64,000 nt of DNA from Caenorhabditis elegans. Its lineage: Eukaryota; Nematoda; Chromadorea; Rhabditida; Rhabditidae. Of the stretch, positions 1 to 11,320 are shown in pieces (position 1 is the first letter of the stretch; every line of letters begins with the position of its first letter). The stretch covers positions 5,270,001-5,334,000 of the forward strand of contig NC_003283.11 of assembly GCF_000002985.6 (NCBI RefSeq). Reading direction: 5' to 3'. The translations under genes were made by a program, and so were the position numbers. Below the pieces are notes generated by a model, which searched no databases, had not been told where the DNA came from, and worked only from the letters and a program-made list of their open reading frames with translations.

Positions 1-584
1 ACGATTCGTGTGCCGCCATATCCACCTATCTGAACAGTGAAAAATCTCTGGTCGAGTACAAGTCAATGCCGGATCGTCCACCTACAAAAATACAGCTTTA
101 CATAAAGAAACATCAGATTATGTTGAAAGGAATCGGTGGTGAACCGATGAAAAACGCCTACAAAGCAATGAATGCGGATACGGAGGGTGCGAAAGAACTC
201 GACGAGCTACTCCGAGAAGCTTCGTTGCAGTACATTCCACAACTTCAGGAGTTCCTTGATACGCATCCAAATCTGACAGAAGAACAGAAGCGATCAATCG
301 TTAACAAGATGAAGATGCTCAACAAGAAATACAACTCAAAGGAAATTTCAAGCACACCAAAGAAGAGATCTAGCAAGAAGGATCCAGAGACGGCATTCAG
401 CCTCTTCTGTAGAACAAAGAACGATAAGTGAGTGTTTCTTTGCCGAGTTTCAATTTAAAAAAAAATATTTTTCAGGTATCGTGACCTGTCTGACGAGGAA
501 CGCGAGATCAAGCTGCAAAAGAAGTTCGAAAAACTGCCGGCCGCTCAAAAGGATATTTACGAAAGCCTTGCCATCAGCATGTGA
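1..584 (+). CDS. HMG-box protein, 3' end of gene (partial)
   Basis: The reading frame is open from position 3, so the gene starts before the window. Two exons are seen: one ending at 427 (donor GTGAGT) and one from 476 to 584 (acceptor TTTTTCAG, stop TGA at 582-584). The visible ~177 residues are very rich in Lys and Glu. The last ~50 residues, beginning around DPETAFSLFCRTKNDKYRDL and ending EKLPAAQKDIYESLAISM, read as an HMG box: aromatic 'AFSLFC' near helix 1, then 'LSDEERE' and a final helix with 'LP..QKDIYE'. HMG boxes bend DNA in the nucleus. The lysine-rich linker and box style remind me of UBF-type multi-box factors, but this is only an impression. I recall an HMG-box gene in cosmid B0238 here. 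The 3' UTR is AT-rich. Confidence 0.75.
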
Positions 585-1887
585 ACCACCCATTCCCCAT
601 TAATTTTAAACGTTATTTTATTAATCTCCAATAATGATCAACTTTTCGCGATACTCTTCATTTACTCGAGAATTTCAACCAAATTTGTTTCACACTGTTT
701 TGTTTTTGTTTCAAAAATATTTAATGAAAATCTGTTATAATCATTGTAATTGTCCACTGAGTGGTTGATTTGCAAGTTTTATAGCTTTTCCTCATACTTT
801 TCTCCTGTTCGTTTTTTTCCTAATTAATCCGATTCCCATTTGTGTCGTCAATTTGTAGAAATGGAGATAATTCGATTAGATGTTTCAATTTTTGTAAGAA
901 ATTTCATTGACAAGCATCTAGTACCTGCCGATAGTACTCTAATTCGCTAAAATTTTGGCATTTCAGTTCAAAGGCACACGCTATTTTTCCAAGTGGGTCT
1001 CGCCACGATCAGACGTAAATTTTGCACATTTTCTCATAGGTTGTAGAAGTGGAAGCTTGATAGGCAAATTTCAATCAAATTTTAAAGTTCACAGAAATTT
1101 TCGGCGATTCTACAAAACGATTTTCATTAAATAAAAGTGCCAAAAAATGAAAAATCTTTGATTTATCTGAAAATAATATCAGCTGAAAAATTCCAGAAAA
1201 AGCTCAGAAATGCCCGGAAAGTTGATAATTGTCGAAAACGGAAGCGAAAAGTCGGTAATTGGCGAATTTCCGGCCATTTTTGAGCATTTTCCCGATTTTT
1301 CAGCTGAATTAAATCTTATTTTTTAGATGAATCAAATGTTTTTTTTTGATATTTTGACACTATTTTTTCAATAAAAAATCTTGGAGCAACATGGCTCAAA
1401 TAATAGGTAATTTTGTAGAATTGCTGAGTGCTCAATTTCCAGTTGTAATCGTAAAAAACGTTCATCATTCATTGTTGCAATACTTTTTCTGTCGACAACC
1501 CAACAATTGGTCACTCTCTCTGGTCAGCTGAGTCGGCTGCTTCAATGTCACATGCCCTCGTTGTGCACCCTCGACAGCGTTGGAGCAGCTCGTCCCGTTC
1601 AATCAGTTGTTCCCCGTGTGCCAGGAGACACCGAAATATCGCACGTTGTGTTCACGTGATGTACGTGCAAAAAGGGCTCGGGTATTCCCCTCGACGCTCC
1701 GCCTCGTTCGCTATCAATCGTGGTGTCTCTCGGTCTCCCCCGACTTCCAATTCCGATTACATTTGATACAAGTGCGTACACCTTGTGCGTGTGTGTGTGT
1801 ATTCTTCTGTTTCTTTCTCGCCATGTTTCTCTAAATTTGACCAAATTCGAATTGACAGGTGCTAGCAGGGGGCTGGCCTGCAATTCT

Positions 1888-2035
1888 GTAAAATGACCTA
1901 TTGCACCATGTTGTGCAGGTGAAGTTATACTTAAGTTAAATAAGTTTTCCGGTTAAAAAAAGTGATCTTCTATTTTTTGACACCAATTTTTAATTTTGAA
2001 AAACGCTAGAACAACGTGGTGCAATAGGAAAACTG
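1888..2035. repeat. Inverted-repeat (MITE-like) element, CCTATTGC family
   Basis: The left end reads TGACCTATTGCACCATGTTG and the right end is its near-perfect inverse (CAACGTGGTGCAATAGG). The ~100 bp between them is AT-rich and non-coding. A related end in inverse orientation lies near 1380-1425, and another copy begins near 50118. This looks like a short non-autonomous inverted-repeat element. No transposase is present. Confidence 0.6.
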
Positions 2036-3767
2036 GTTTGATAGTGAAAATGCGTTCCAGTTTTATGAAAATTTGAATCAAGCCGGTAGCCGGAAGATTA
2101 TCAATTTCTTATCACTGTACACAATTTGCGTGCACCTTGTTATACTATGAGCATCTTTTTGAATATTTTCTTTTTCTGTGATTGACACAGGACAGCACAA
2201 CTCTACACTTTTTTTGTGTTGTTCCTAGCTCTATTTCCCGATTACGATCGTACTGTGCACATGGTTGTACTCTGTGTTCTCATTTATTTTAACTGGCAAA
2301 GGATTATCTGAGAGACTATCTTTTCGGTTCTAGATAGTATACTTTTATACTTATAAGAGTTCTATAGGTAGGAAACGCTAGTCTATATAATTATTTGGGC
2401 AAACAGCTGAATTAAGTTTCAATTTTGCTCAATGGCTTCTTTCTCGATATTTTCCTATCTTCGATGTTTTTTTTCCATTCGGTGCTTCTGCCGTGTTCAC
2501 GTGCTTTGCTCTCAGTGTTCTTTGCACCTTGAAGTGTACGAATCAGCATCTCGGAAAACATTGAGACCTCTTCGCTCCAACCAAATGGATGCAGCATCGT
2601 TTCCTAAAAAAGACAATTCTTAGTTTAAGGCAACTTTCCTATTCCAGCACTTGGTGCATCCGACTATATTGTACTTCACGAACAATATGAGCACAAAGTA
2701 CTCTGGTCAGTGCCATGTGATGCCGCAACCTCAATTCACACGCAGGGTCATTGTCACCACCTCCCCAACGTTTTATTGAAAACGGGTTTAGCAATATATC
2801 TCTGTTTTGTTCTCTGATGCGACTTAGCCGCCCGTGCATCCATGTGTGTGCGGATTCGATTTGATTAGTTCTATATCTGCAATCAATTCATCGGAAGGTC
2901 TTCGACACAGAAACGTGTGTGCCACAAAATGCACTCTGATTTTGATGACAATTGCATCTTTCCCGTCTCCCCTGTCGGGCTGTGTGACCAACGAGACAGC
3001 AGGCCAGTCTTTTCCGATCTTCACTTGAATTGTTGTGATGACTATAGGGTTATCAGTCTTCGATCCGACTACAACACGTGCTTGAATAAAATAAAATGAT
3101 GTTTAGCTTTAAATTGGTATAAAAAAAAGAAAAACTCTCGATACTTTTTTTTCAAAATTTTTAGATTCTCCACTAACGCGTGATTTCTAAAACTAAAAAT
3201 AAAAAGCGAACCCCCAATAACTTTTTGATAAAAAGTTACAGTACCTCGGCAAATACATCAATCATTTTCATATCACTTAACACCTCTCAATTTCTGATAT
3301 CAATCAAAGATACTGTCCATCAGATATACATATCTCCATTTATCCACTTCAAGAAACACATGCAAATCATAATTAATTTGAAACACCCTTCCCCTTATTA
3401 GATCAAAGTCCGAAGGTTTTACATCACACCTCACGTCTATCTTTTCGCAATTTCAAAATTGGGGAGAAGAAAAAAAAGTCGTAGAAGATTGTGTTATCGA
3501 TGACAACTTTTCGATAGTTCTTCGCATTTGTTGAGACGCGTCTCTTAGTTCAATTTTTGTATGAATTTTGATCTATCTGGAATAGCGGAATCTGGGTCTT
3601 CCCGTTATTAAAGTAAAAATGTCCCAAAACTGCCAATTTTCGTAATGAGACGTTCTGAAAATTTCTCGAAAATGTTATGGTGCATCAAAGTTTTGGAAAA
3701 ACACCTATTTTTAGCTTAAATCTCAACTTTCTCTACTCCATCTTACAATTAGTATTACGAGAACACA

Positions 3768-3985
3768 AAATTCTGAAATTTTTTGGCCTGTAGAATATCT
3801 CGTAGCCAAAACTACAGTAACTCGTTAAATGACTACTGTAGCGCTTGTGTCGATTTACTGGCTCGATTTTCGAACCCGTAAATCGACACCAGCGCTACAG
3901 TACTCCTTTGAAGAATTTCTGTAGTTTTCGCTGCGAGATATTTTGTGCGTCAAATATGTTGCAAAAACGCATTTTCAGAATTTTT
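3768..3985. repeat. Long palindromic element with TACTGTAGCGCT arms
   Basis: The two arms are inverse copies. The inner arms read TACTGTAGCGCTTGTGTCGA on the left and the inverse of CGACACCAGCGCTACAGTA on the right, around a short loop near 3865-3885. The arms extend outward through 'ATATCTCGTAGCCAAAACTACAG' type sequence to AAATTCTGAAA. The whole could fold into a hairpin of about 100 bp per arm. It is a typical interspersed palindromic repeat of this genome. Confidence 0.75.
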
Positions 3986-4101
3986 TCCGTTAAATGTTCC
4001 GTCTTATTTATTTATATTTATATATTTATTTCACAAAATGTTTATTGATTTTTCTAAACTGTTTTTTTTTTTCAGAAACCAAATCCCGGTACTCTTTCAT
4101 T

Positions 4102-5381
4102 ATGGCAATTGGCGTGCAGAAGAAGACGTCGACACCTCTGGACGTTGGAACCGAACAAGAACCCACCAATCTCGAGAAGACAATCGGCACATTGAGACGA
4201 TGCCTTCAGATTGCCGGAACATCAAATAAGCCCGGTAGCCGAAGTGCTAAGAATTCGATAAGCGAGGAATCGGTAAGAGAATAGTTCTAATTAGACCAAC
4301 AAAGCTATAACCGGACAACTTTCAGAATGACCTCACAATGGAAGAATCGGTGCCTGAAGCATCGAAATGGCCACACTGTCAGCACATGATCAGCCAGGAT
4401 GAGGCCCCACGCAACGATGAACTTGCCAGCCCGAATATTCGAATTGTTGCCTACAAAGATGAATCACAGATCAACGATATTATGCGCTTGATCACCAAGG
4501 ATCTCAGTGAGCCCTACTCCATCTACACCTACAGATATTTCCTCCACAATTGGCCAGAATATTGTTTCCTGGTCCGTTAATCTAGAATTTGGAAAAAATT
4601 GAATTTGTGAATTTCTAGGCTTACGACCAGACCAACAACACCTACATCGGAGCTGTTTTGTGCAAGTTGGAACTTGATATGTATGGACGGTGCAAGGGTT
4701 ATCTTGCCATGTTGGCTGTCGACGAGTCGTGCCGTCGTCTCGGAATCGGAACTCGTCTTGTTCGTCGTGCTTTGGACGCTATGCAATCGAAAGGATGTGA
4801 TGAGATTGTTCTTGAAACAGAAGTTTCCAATAAGAATGCTCAGCGGCTTTACAGTAATCTCGGATTTATTCGTCAGAAAAGACTTCTAAAGTAGGTTCTG
4901 ATATAACCCTGATGGAGCACATGTAACCTTTTTTAATTTTTTTAAAATCTGTTTTCCGTGTTTTTTCAAGCATTTCCGCATATTTTGGTTGATTTTTATG
5001 GATAACTTGCAGAAAAATCGAAATATTGCCTGTTTAAGAACAAATTTCACAGGAAAATCGCCCAAAACATGCGAAACTGCTTGAAAAGTAACAAAATCAG
5101 ATAAAAAATTAATTTTAAAATAAAAAACCTGCGCATTTCGCGTGTCACATGAAACGCGCCAGCAGCCCCTTTGCGCACAACGAGTGCAAGGATGGCAGAT
5201 CTTCAGAAATATAATTTTCAAGTTTTTTTGCAGATATTACCTGAACGGAGGTGACGCTTTCCGTCTGAAACTGATCTTCACTTCCCGTCGTGTACGCTCT
5301 CTGAACAATCAAGAAAACTATCAGCCGCGGTGTCGGGTCAACGAGGATGATACTCCGGATGAGGAGGAAGGAACTTATTAA
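4102..5381 (+). CDS. N-alpha-acetyltransferase, NatC catalytic subunit (NAA30/Mak3 homologue)
   Basis: Four exons (4102-4272, 4326-4571, 4619-4890, 5234-5381) join in phase to give 278 aa. A GNAT fold fills roughly residues 90-240. 'YIGAVLCKL' is followed by the acetyl-CoA loop in 'MLAVDESCRRLGIGTRLVRR' (R-R-x-G-I-G), then 'LETEVSNKNAQRLYSNLGF' and 'RLLKYYLNGGDAFRLKL'. These blocks match NAA30, which acetylates N-terminal Met followed by a hydrophobic residue co-translationally on ribosomes. About 85 N-terminal residues and the acidic tail (DDTPDEEEGTY) are outside the fold. A TTTTTTTCAG acceptor 27 nt before the ATG suggests SL1 trans-splicing. The second donor (GTCCGT) is weak, but the phase and the protein support it. 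I recall this as B0238.10. Confidence 0.92.
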
Positions 5382-5698
5382 TTATTATTATTTTGCGTTA
5401 CTTGACGAATTTTATAATTGTAGAAACGGATATTATATAGCACACAAAAAATGTATTCGTCAAGTAATGTGCTCTTATTTAATACATCCTATTCAATTGT
5501 ATATTTTGTATTGGTTGATTTTTGCCATCTTCTTTAGCCTACTAAATGTTATTGATCGGTCACTTCATTTTATTACTTCACATAGGAAAAAGAAACATAA
5601 AGGAAAAAAGCTCACAAATCAGGTGAATGTGTACATGAAAAGGTGGCTTGTTAAAGGAAAAGTTTCAGGAGAAAAGCGAGCAATTTAGAAATTAGATG

Positions 5699-5708
5699 AA
5701 TAAATAAA
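5699..5708 (+). promoter_or_regulatory. Overlapping polyadenylation signals
   Basis: Two overlapping AATAAA hexamers (AATAAATAAA) lie about 320 nt past the NAA30-homologue stop codon. They are the best 3'-end signal for that gene and sit about 400 bp before the convergent Headcase gene's stop. Confidence 0.6.
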
Positions 5709-6113
5709 ACTTGACGGGAACATGAAAGAAAACGTAAGAGATGGAATGGAAAAAAGTCATGCCGACAATAAATTCATTACATTTGAAAGGACAACATTTT
5801 TTTCCGGTAAAAAAAGAAATCTTTGAAATGTTCGGCTTGATTATACTATTTGTCAGGGGGCGAGAAAAAATTGTGTGGGAAACGAGAATCGTGGAAAATC
5901 TATGAAAACATCGAATTGGGGGCAAAAAAAAAATTTGTAAGAATTGATCGTGTGGGAGCTGGGGGGAAAGATATGACTATACATTAAAAATTGATTGAAA
6001 GACGTGTTATTAGAACGGAATCTACTGGAATGGACATATTGGAAATTTAGACGGACGGACGGAGGAAGTCACATAAAAAGAAGAAACAAAAATACAAATT
6101 TAAAATCGACAGA

Positions 6114-8062
6114 CTATGGGAAGTAGTAGAGGCGCTCTCCGAGATTGAAGCCATTGCCGAAGAATGGAGTCCATCCATATTGGAGTACACCTGAAAAATA
6201 TCAAAATTTAATATTCTGCTTCAATTTACTTCAATTTCAGCCGTAGGATGCTTTTCCAGACAACTTACCCGACGCATTCTCAGCTCTTTTTTCAGTATTT
6301 TCAGCCTGTGTTTCTCGAATTGCCGGCGACAAGGCTCCAGACTCTTGCCATATGTCCATCATTTCGCGAACCGGCACATTGAATCTGAATCCACAACGCG
6401 ATTCTTCATTGAATAGCTGTGACGACGGAGCAAGTGGAAGCTTCGAGACAGATGTGCTCTTTTTCGCTCGGAGAGGTTCCCGCTGCTTCTTCGAGACGAT
6501 TGGAGTCGATGTCAGCTCCGGGTAGAACGGCGATTCTTCATAATTGACATTTTCATTCGCATTCTCCACCGGCGACATTATGCTGAGTCCCAACGCGTTG
6601 AGATGCTCGGAAATTCTAGTTTCCACGTGGAAGTCTCCATGTTGATTATCGACATCTCCTCCACTCGAAGAAGACAATGAAAACCTTGGAGTTTGCTGAT
6701 CGAGACCACTATCCGGTGAATAATTTGTAACCTTCGGTGTCCCGTTTCTCATTATTGTCGCTGCATAGCTTTTCGCCTGAAGTGGTGGAAGTGGAGCTGG
6801 AACTATTACGTCGCTGTGATTGCTTTCACACTCGAAATCCGTATCTATTTGATCGTCAGCGTCGTAATCGTGATGAAATACGCATTCACAATTTGATGGA
6901 TGTGGCTCCTGATTGTTGTCGTACTGACCATTTGTTTCACCGGCAAACGAAGATTCGGACCACTGAAAATGAAAATTTAGAACAGGACGGGGTGTCTTGA
7001 ACGTATATTTTAAAAATTTGTTATCAAAACTGCGAAGTTCGAAAAAAATGAAAAAATATCAGCTAAAATCTCCAATTTTGAACGATTTTTTGTGAATCAA
7101 CGGAATAACGTGATATAAACTACCAAAGCGTGCAATAAAAGATGTTAACTCAAAAAAGCCAAGTTCAAACCACAATGACACGGAAAACCGGTAAAAATTG
7201 GAGATTTTAGCTGAAATCAGGCAATTTTTTTGAGAATTTTTAATACGAGTTTCGTTCATTTGTGCACATTTTTGAGCCGTTACTCCATTAAAGTTACGGT
7301 CTTTCCAACCCACCGTTCTTCCAATAGTGTGTGTTAAAATGGAAGAAGCCGAACGATCAGTATGAAGTCGCGATCGTGTCGTCGTCGAGAATGTGTGATG
7401 CCGTGTACTTGAGGCAATGGACGGTGAGTGGAATACATCAGCGTCTCCTCGCTTTTTCTCCTCGATAGCTGCCAAAGGTTTAGAATTAAATTGTAGCTGG
7501 GGCAGTTGTTTTGCTTTCTTGGCCTTCTTCTTCTTCTCTTTTTCCACAGCCTTCTGAAAAAAGATGATTTGAAATAAAAACATTTTTTTTTAATTTTAAG
7601 CACCTCTTTCTCATATAAAGCCTGCTTGTCTCTGGTCATTTGTCCCCGATCGCAGCGACATCGGCAGAACTTTCCGATCAGGGACTGACCCTTCCTCTCC
7701 CATAAGTTATTCCTCCGTTGTGGCACTGTCCATCCTCGTGCACTTCCCAGTGAGGCTAATCGCTTGACAAGATTGTCCTCGAGCAGTTGATAGCATATGT
7801 GATGAAGTGGTCTACTAGAGTACGGGCATGATTCCCAAGTGCACGTCATCTTGACTCCTTCACCAAGCTCGATCTCATCTTTTGCTGTAAAAATAAATTT
7901 TATAAACACCGACCATAAAATCACGAAAAACTTACGACATTGGCAGATAATAGGATCTAAAACTGGGCATCCTATTACTTCTGGTACTCCTCCGTCTTTG
8001 TCTCCTGTCGTTGAGTGGCGATGTCGTTTGACTAAATCTGCTCTCCGTAGACCGCGAGGCAT
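6114..8062 (-). CDS. Headcase (HECA) family protein
   Basis: Five exons on the minus strand (8062-7936, 7884-7604, 7553-7284, 6962-6269, 6190-6114) join in phase to 482 aa. The N-terminal half has a cysteine/histidine-rich module: 'GCPVLDPIICQC', then 'KMTCTWESCPYSSRPLHHIC', a tryptophan-containing middle (GSARGWTVPQRRNNLWERKG) and 'CRCRCDRGQMTRDKQALYEK'. This order is what I know from Drosophila Headcase and human HECA. The C-terminal half has 'CGFRFNVPVREMMDIW', 'GALSPAIRE' and a conserved-looking end (YGWTPFFGNGFNLGERLYYF). Headcase restrains growth and differentiation with Unkempt in flies; the worm role is inferred only. A lysine-rich stretch (EKEKKKKAKKAK) follows the module. An acceptor at 8102-8104 upstream of the ATG fits SL1 trans-splicing. 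No earlier in-frame ATG was seen. Confidence 0.85.
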
Positions 8063-8264
8063 TTTTTGTTGTTTTCTTTTGAACTTTTCGATGGCGAAAG
8101 ACTGAATATAAAGAAATGATTATTATTTTAATTAAATCGATATTATTCAACAAGAAAAATCACAACAAAACGTGAGAATTTCGAAAAAAATACGCTGAAG
8201 ATTGAATTTGTTTTGATTTCTCAATTGAGTTGATCAACAGACAACAAAACAAGTTCAAGCACAA

Positions 8265-8298
8265 TGTCCGTAAAAACTCGTCGCGGTGTGTACGGACA
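8265..8298. repeat. Short inverted repeat TGTCCGTA...TACGGACA
   Basis: Eight-base perfect arms (8265-8272 and 8291-8298) flank an 18-base centre with CTCGTCGCGG. It lies about 200 bp upstream of the Headcase start, within a probable promoter region. Function unknown. Confidence 0.5.
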
Positions 8299-8340
8299 AT
8301 GCGCATTTCAGCACTGTCTACCGTACCCAAATCAATTTAC

Positions 8341-8350
8341 TATATATAAA
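8341..8350 (+). promoter_or_regulatory. TATA-like box TATATATAAA
   Basis: A strong TATA-like string lies just upstream of the 123-bp minisatellite and, in this orientation, points into it. No protein-coding gene follows on this strand, so it may be fortuitous. The Headcase gene lies on the opposite strand to the left. Confidence 0.3.
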
Positions 8351-8410
8351 GCGTGTGTCCTTCCGTCCGTTTGTAGTTTGTAGTTTGATCTTAGATGTTT
8401 CAACTCTCTT

Positions 8411-9960
8411 TTCTGTAGTTGGAAGAGATATTGGGTTAAGAGTTGCTGGGGGATAATGTCAAGGTACTGTAGTAGTACTGTAGGAGTACTGTAGGTATAC
8501 GGTAGGGTTACTGTAGTTTGGGAAAAATTGAGTTTTTGTCTACAGAAGAGGTATTGGGTTGGGAGTTGCTGGGGGATAATGTCAAGGTACTGTAGTAGTA
8601 CTGTAGGAGTACTGTAGTCATACGGTAGGGTTACTGTAGTTTGAGAAAATGTGAGTTTTTGTCTACAGAAGAGGTATTGGGTTGGGAGTTGCTGGGGGAT
8701 AATGTCAAGGTACTGTAGTAGTACTGTAGGAGTACTGTAGGTATACGGTAGGGTTACTGTAGATTAGGAAAAATGAGTTTTTGTCTACAGAAGAGGTATT
8801 GGGTTGGGAGTTGCTGGGGGATAATGTCAAGGTACTGTAGTAGTACTGTAGGAGTACTGTAGTCATACGGTAGGGTTACTGTAGTTTGAGAAAATGTGAG
8901 TTTTTGTCTACAGAAGAGGTATTGGGTTGGGAGTTGCTGGGGGATAATGTCAAGGTACTGTAGTAGTACTGTAGGAGTACTGTAGGTATACGGTAGGGTT
9001 ACTGTAGTTTAGGAAAAATTGAGTGTTTCCCTACAGAAGAGGTATTGGGTTGGGAGTTGGTGAGGGATAATGTCAAGGTACTGTAGTGGTACTGTAGGAG
9101 TACTGTAGGTATACGGTAGGGTTACTGTAGATTAGGAAAAATGAGTTTTTGTCTACAGAAGAGGTATTGGGTTGGGAGTTGCTGGGGGATAATGTCAAGG
9201 TACTGTAGTGGTACTGTAGAAGTACTGTAGGTATACGGTAGCGTTACTGTAGTTTAGGAAAAATTGAGTTTTTGTCTACAGAAGAGGTATTGGGTTGGGA
9301 GTTGCTGGGGGATAATGTCAAGGTACTGTAGTGGTACTGTAGGAGTACTGTAGGTATACGGTAGGGTTACTGTAGATTAGGAAAAATGAGTTTTTGTCTA
9401 CAGAAGAGGTATTGGGTTGGGAGTTGCTGGGGGATAATGTCAAGGTACTGTAGTGGTACTGTAGAAGTACTGTAGGTATACGGTAGCGTTACTGTAGTTT
9501 AGGAAAAATTGAGTTTTTGTCTACAGAAGAGGTATTGGGTTGGGAGTTGCTGGGGGATAATGTCAAGGTACTGTAGTGGTACTGTAGAAGTACTGTAGGT
9601 ATACGGTAGCGTTACTGTAGGTTAGGAAAAATTGAGTTTTTGTCCACAGAAGAGGTATTGGGTTGGGAGTTGCTGGGGGGATAATGTCAAGGTACTGTAG
9701 TAGTACTGTAGGAGTACTGTAGATACACGGTAGGGTTGCTGTAGTTTAGGAAATTTTGAGTTTAAAACGTTTTGAAGAAGTGTTGGCTCGGGAGTTGGTA
9801 GGGAATAGTGTCAAGGTACTGTAGTGGTACTGTTGGGGTGCTGTAGGATTATTGTAGGATTATTGAAGTTTGGTGGAAAATTGCGTTTTAAGTTTTTGAA
9901 AGTGTATTGGCTTGGGAATTGATGAGGAAAATGTCAAGATATTTTGATAGTTTCTTGCTG
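8411..9960. repeat. Minisatellite, ~123-bp unit, about 12-13 copies
   Basis: The landmark GAGGTATTGGGTTGGGAGTT recurs at 8425 (variant), 8548, 8671, 8793, 8916, 9039, 9161, 9284, 9406, 9529 and 9652, with degenerate units near 9775 and 9900. The spacing is 122 or 123 bp. Each unit carries about five ACTGTAG words (as GTACTGTAGTAGTACTGTAG and similar). Units fall into types: the 122-bp form has GATTAGGAAAAATGAG and the 123-bp forms have GTTTAGGAAAAATTGAG or GTTTGAGAAAATGTGAG. Identity is very high in the centre and decays at the right edge. Confidence 0.97.
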
Positions 9961-10049
9961 AGAGTTGGGAACATTTGGGAAGATGTGAAAGTTTCATTAT
10001 TTTTTCATAAGACATTTTTAAATGATTGTGTCAAACATTTCAAATGTTG

Positions 10050-10088
10050 CCAGTCGTTGGCCGCGCCGTAGGCGCGGTCAGCGGCTGG
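10050..10088. repeat. GC-rich stem-loop repeat
   Basis: CCGCGCC and GGCGCGG form a perfect 7-bp inner stem around GTA, with outer CCAG/CTGG closing the structure. A related but degenerate sequence (CCAGTCGG...CGGCTGG) lies at 16184-16210, on the other side of the 26-bp minisatellite. It is probably an interspersed palindrome. Confidence 0.55.
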
Positions 10089-10451
10089 TTTTAAATAAAA
10101 AAAGAAAAATGTATTTAATTCTTAAAAATTCTAATTTGCATATTAGAGCGGCCTTATCATCATTATTTTAAGAGAAACATAAATGACTAAAGAGAAAAAT
10201 TGAGTCGGGCAAGCTCGGCCCTCGAACGGTCCCGAAGAAGAGGGCGGAGCTTACATGGATGAAGAGTAGCGACTCGAGTCCTGTAGATGATTCATAAAAC
10301 ATATGTAATAGAGATAATGTGGTCTTGTGAGGGGGAAAAGAAACGCCTGATGTATTTTTGTGTAGAAGTCATGATAGTATTTTTGATCGATTTCTAGTAG
10401 AAATTGGAAAGCAAATTTTTGACAAAAAAATTATTTTCGACACATATTTTG

Positions 10452-11320
10452 GCATTTAACAAAAATTTGTCGTGTCGAGACCTGTTACCGTTTTTTTGGT
10501 ATAAAAATCGAAAAATTTCGCGTCTCGGTAATATTATATGGGTCTCACCACGAGAAAAAAAATCCGAACTTCATTATAAAAGAGTTTGAAATTACAGTAC
10601 TCTTTAAAGGCGCACGCCTTTTAGCATTTAACAAAAGTTTGTCGTGTCGAGACCGCGTACCATTATTTGAGCCAAAATCGTAAAATTTCGTTCAAAATTT
10701 TAATCATTAATCAGAAAAGCCTCGAAAGAAAAGAAATCAGTTGTCGAACACATGTGTGTCCGTTCTCTTTCTCTCTCCATCTTTGCACACTCGCAGAACA
10801 AAGTCTGTTTCCACATAAACTATGGCATTTCCTCTTTTATCTAATTCTCTACATCAAAGGTTCGAAGACAATTTTTTAAAACAATTGAAAAAGAAACTAC
10901 AAAAATTTCGCAAGCATAGGCGATTTTTGCTGGAAATTATTAACCGGGAGGCGTCTGCGTCTCATATCATCAGAGATCTTATTCGAATTCGCTTGTTTTC
11001 TGTTCTGTTTACGATCATTCAAAATATGGTGAGGGATCGTGGGAGACAGTTTATTGGAGACAGTGCAAAATGTGCTGATTATACGACAATTTTTGCCATA
11101 TATGTTCATTCAAATGAGCTTATACCGTCAGTCATTCTCAAACATCTGTGCAATAATGAGTACTAGAACGATGTCAATTGTTAGAAATTAATCGATTCTA
11201 CATACAATAGGATCCACACAGATAGACTTCTAAACAAATGCATATTTAATCGTAAAATGGTCTCGACACGAACATTAATTTAATTTTTGGCGTAGGCGCC
11301 TTTAAGATTACTGTAAAGAG
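10452..11320. repeat. Inverted-repeat element with ~63-bp arms
   Basis: The left arm (10591-10654) contains CTTTAAAGGCGCACGCC and ends TTGTCGTGTCGAGACC. The right arm (11259-11320) is its inverse, starting GGTCTCGACACGAACATTAA and ending CTTTAAGATTACTGTAAAGAG. About 600 bp of non-coding sequence lies between. An extra direct copy of the inner part (GCATTTAACAAAAATTTGTC, 10452-10482) precedes the left arm. This looks like a non-autonomous DNA-transposon remnant. Confidence 0.65.

Larger units (their letters stand above)
585..4101. other. Intergenic region between HMG-box gene and NAA30 homologue
   Basis: No supportable coding gene. It holds the 3' UTR of the HMG-box gene, repeat fragments (1100-1425 and 1888-2035), a GT microsatellite near 1785-1800, and a palindromic element at 3768-3985. 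The block 1520-1770 is less AT-rich than its surroundings but shows no convincing exon. It could be promoter or 5' leader for the gene at 4102. Open frames here on both strands have no recognisable motif. Confidence 0.6.

Noticed and set aside
1545..1883. Overlapping open frames on both strands
   Set aside because: They have no motif, no hydrophobic or cysteine pattern and no convincing partner exons. The block is just less AT-rich.
10822..11166. 114-codon open frame as a gene
   Set aside because: It lies inside the inverted-repeat element, has no recognisable motif and no splice support.
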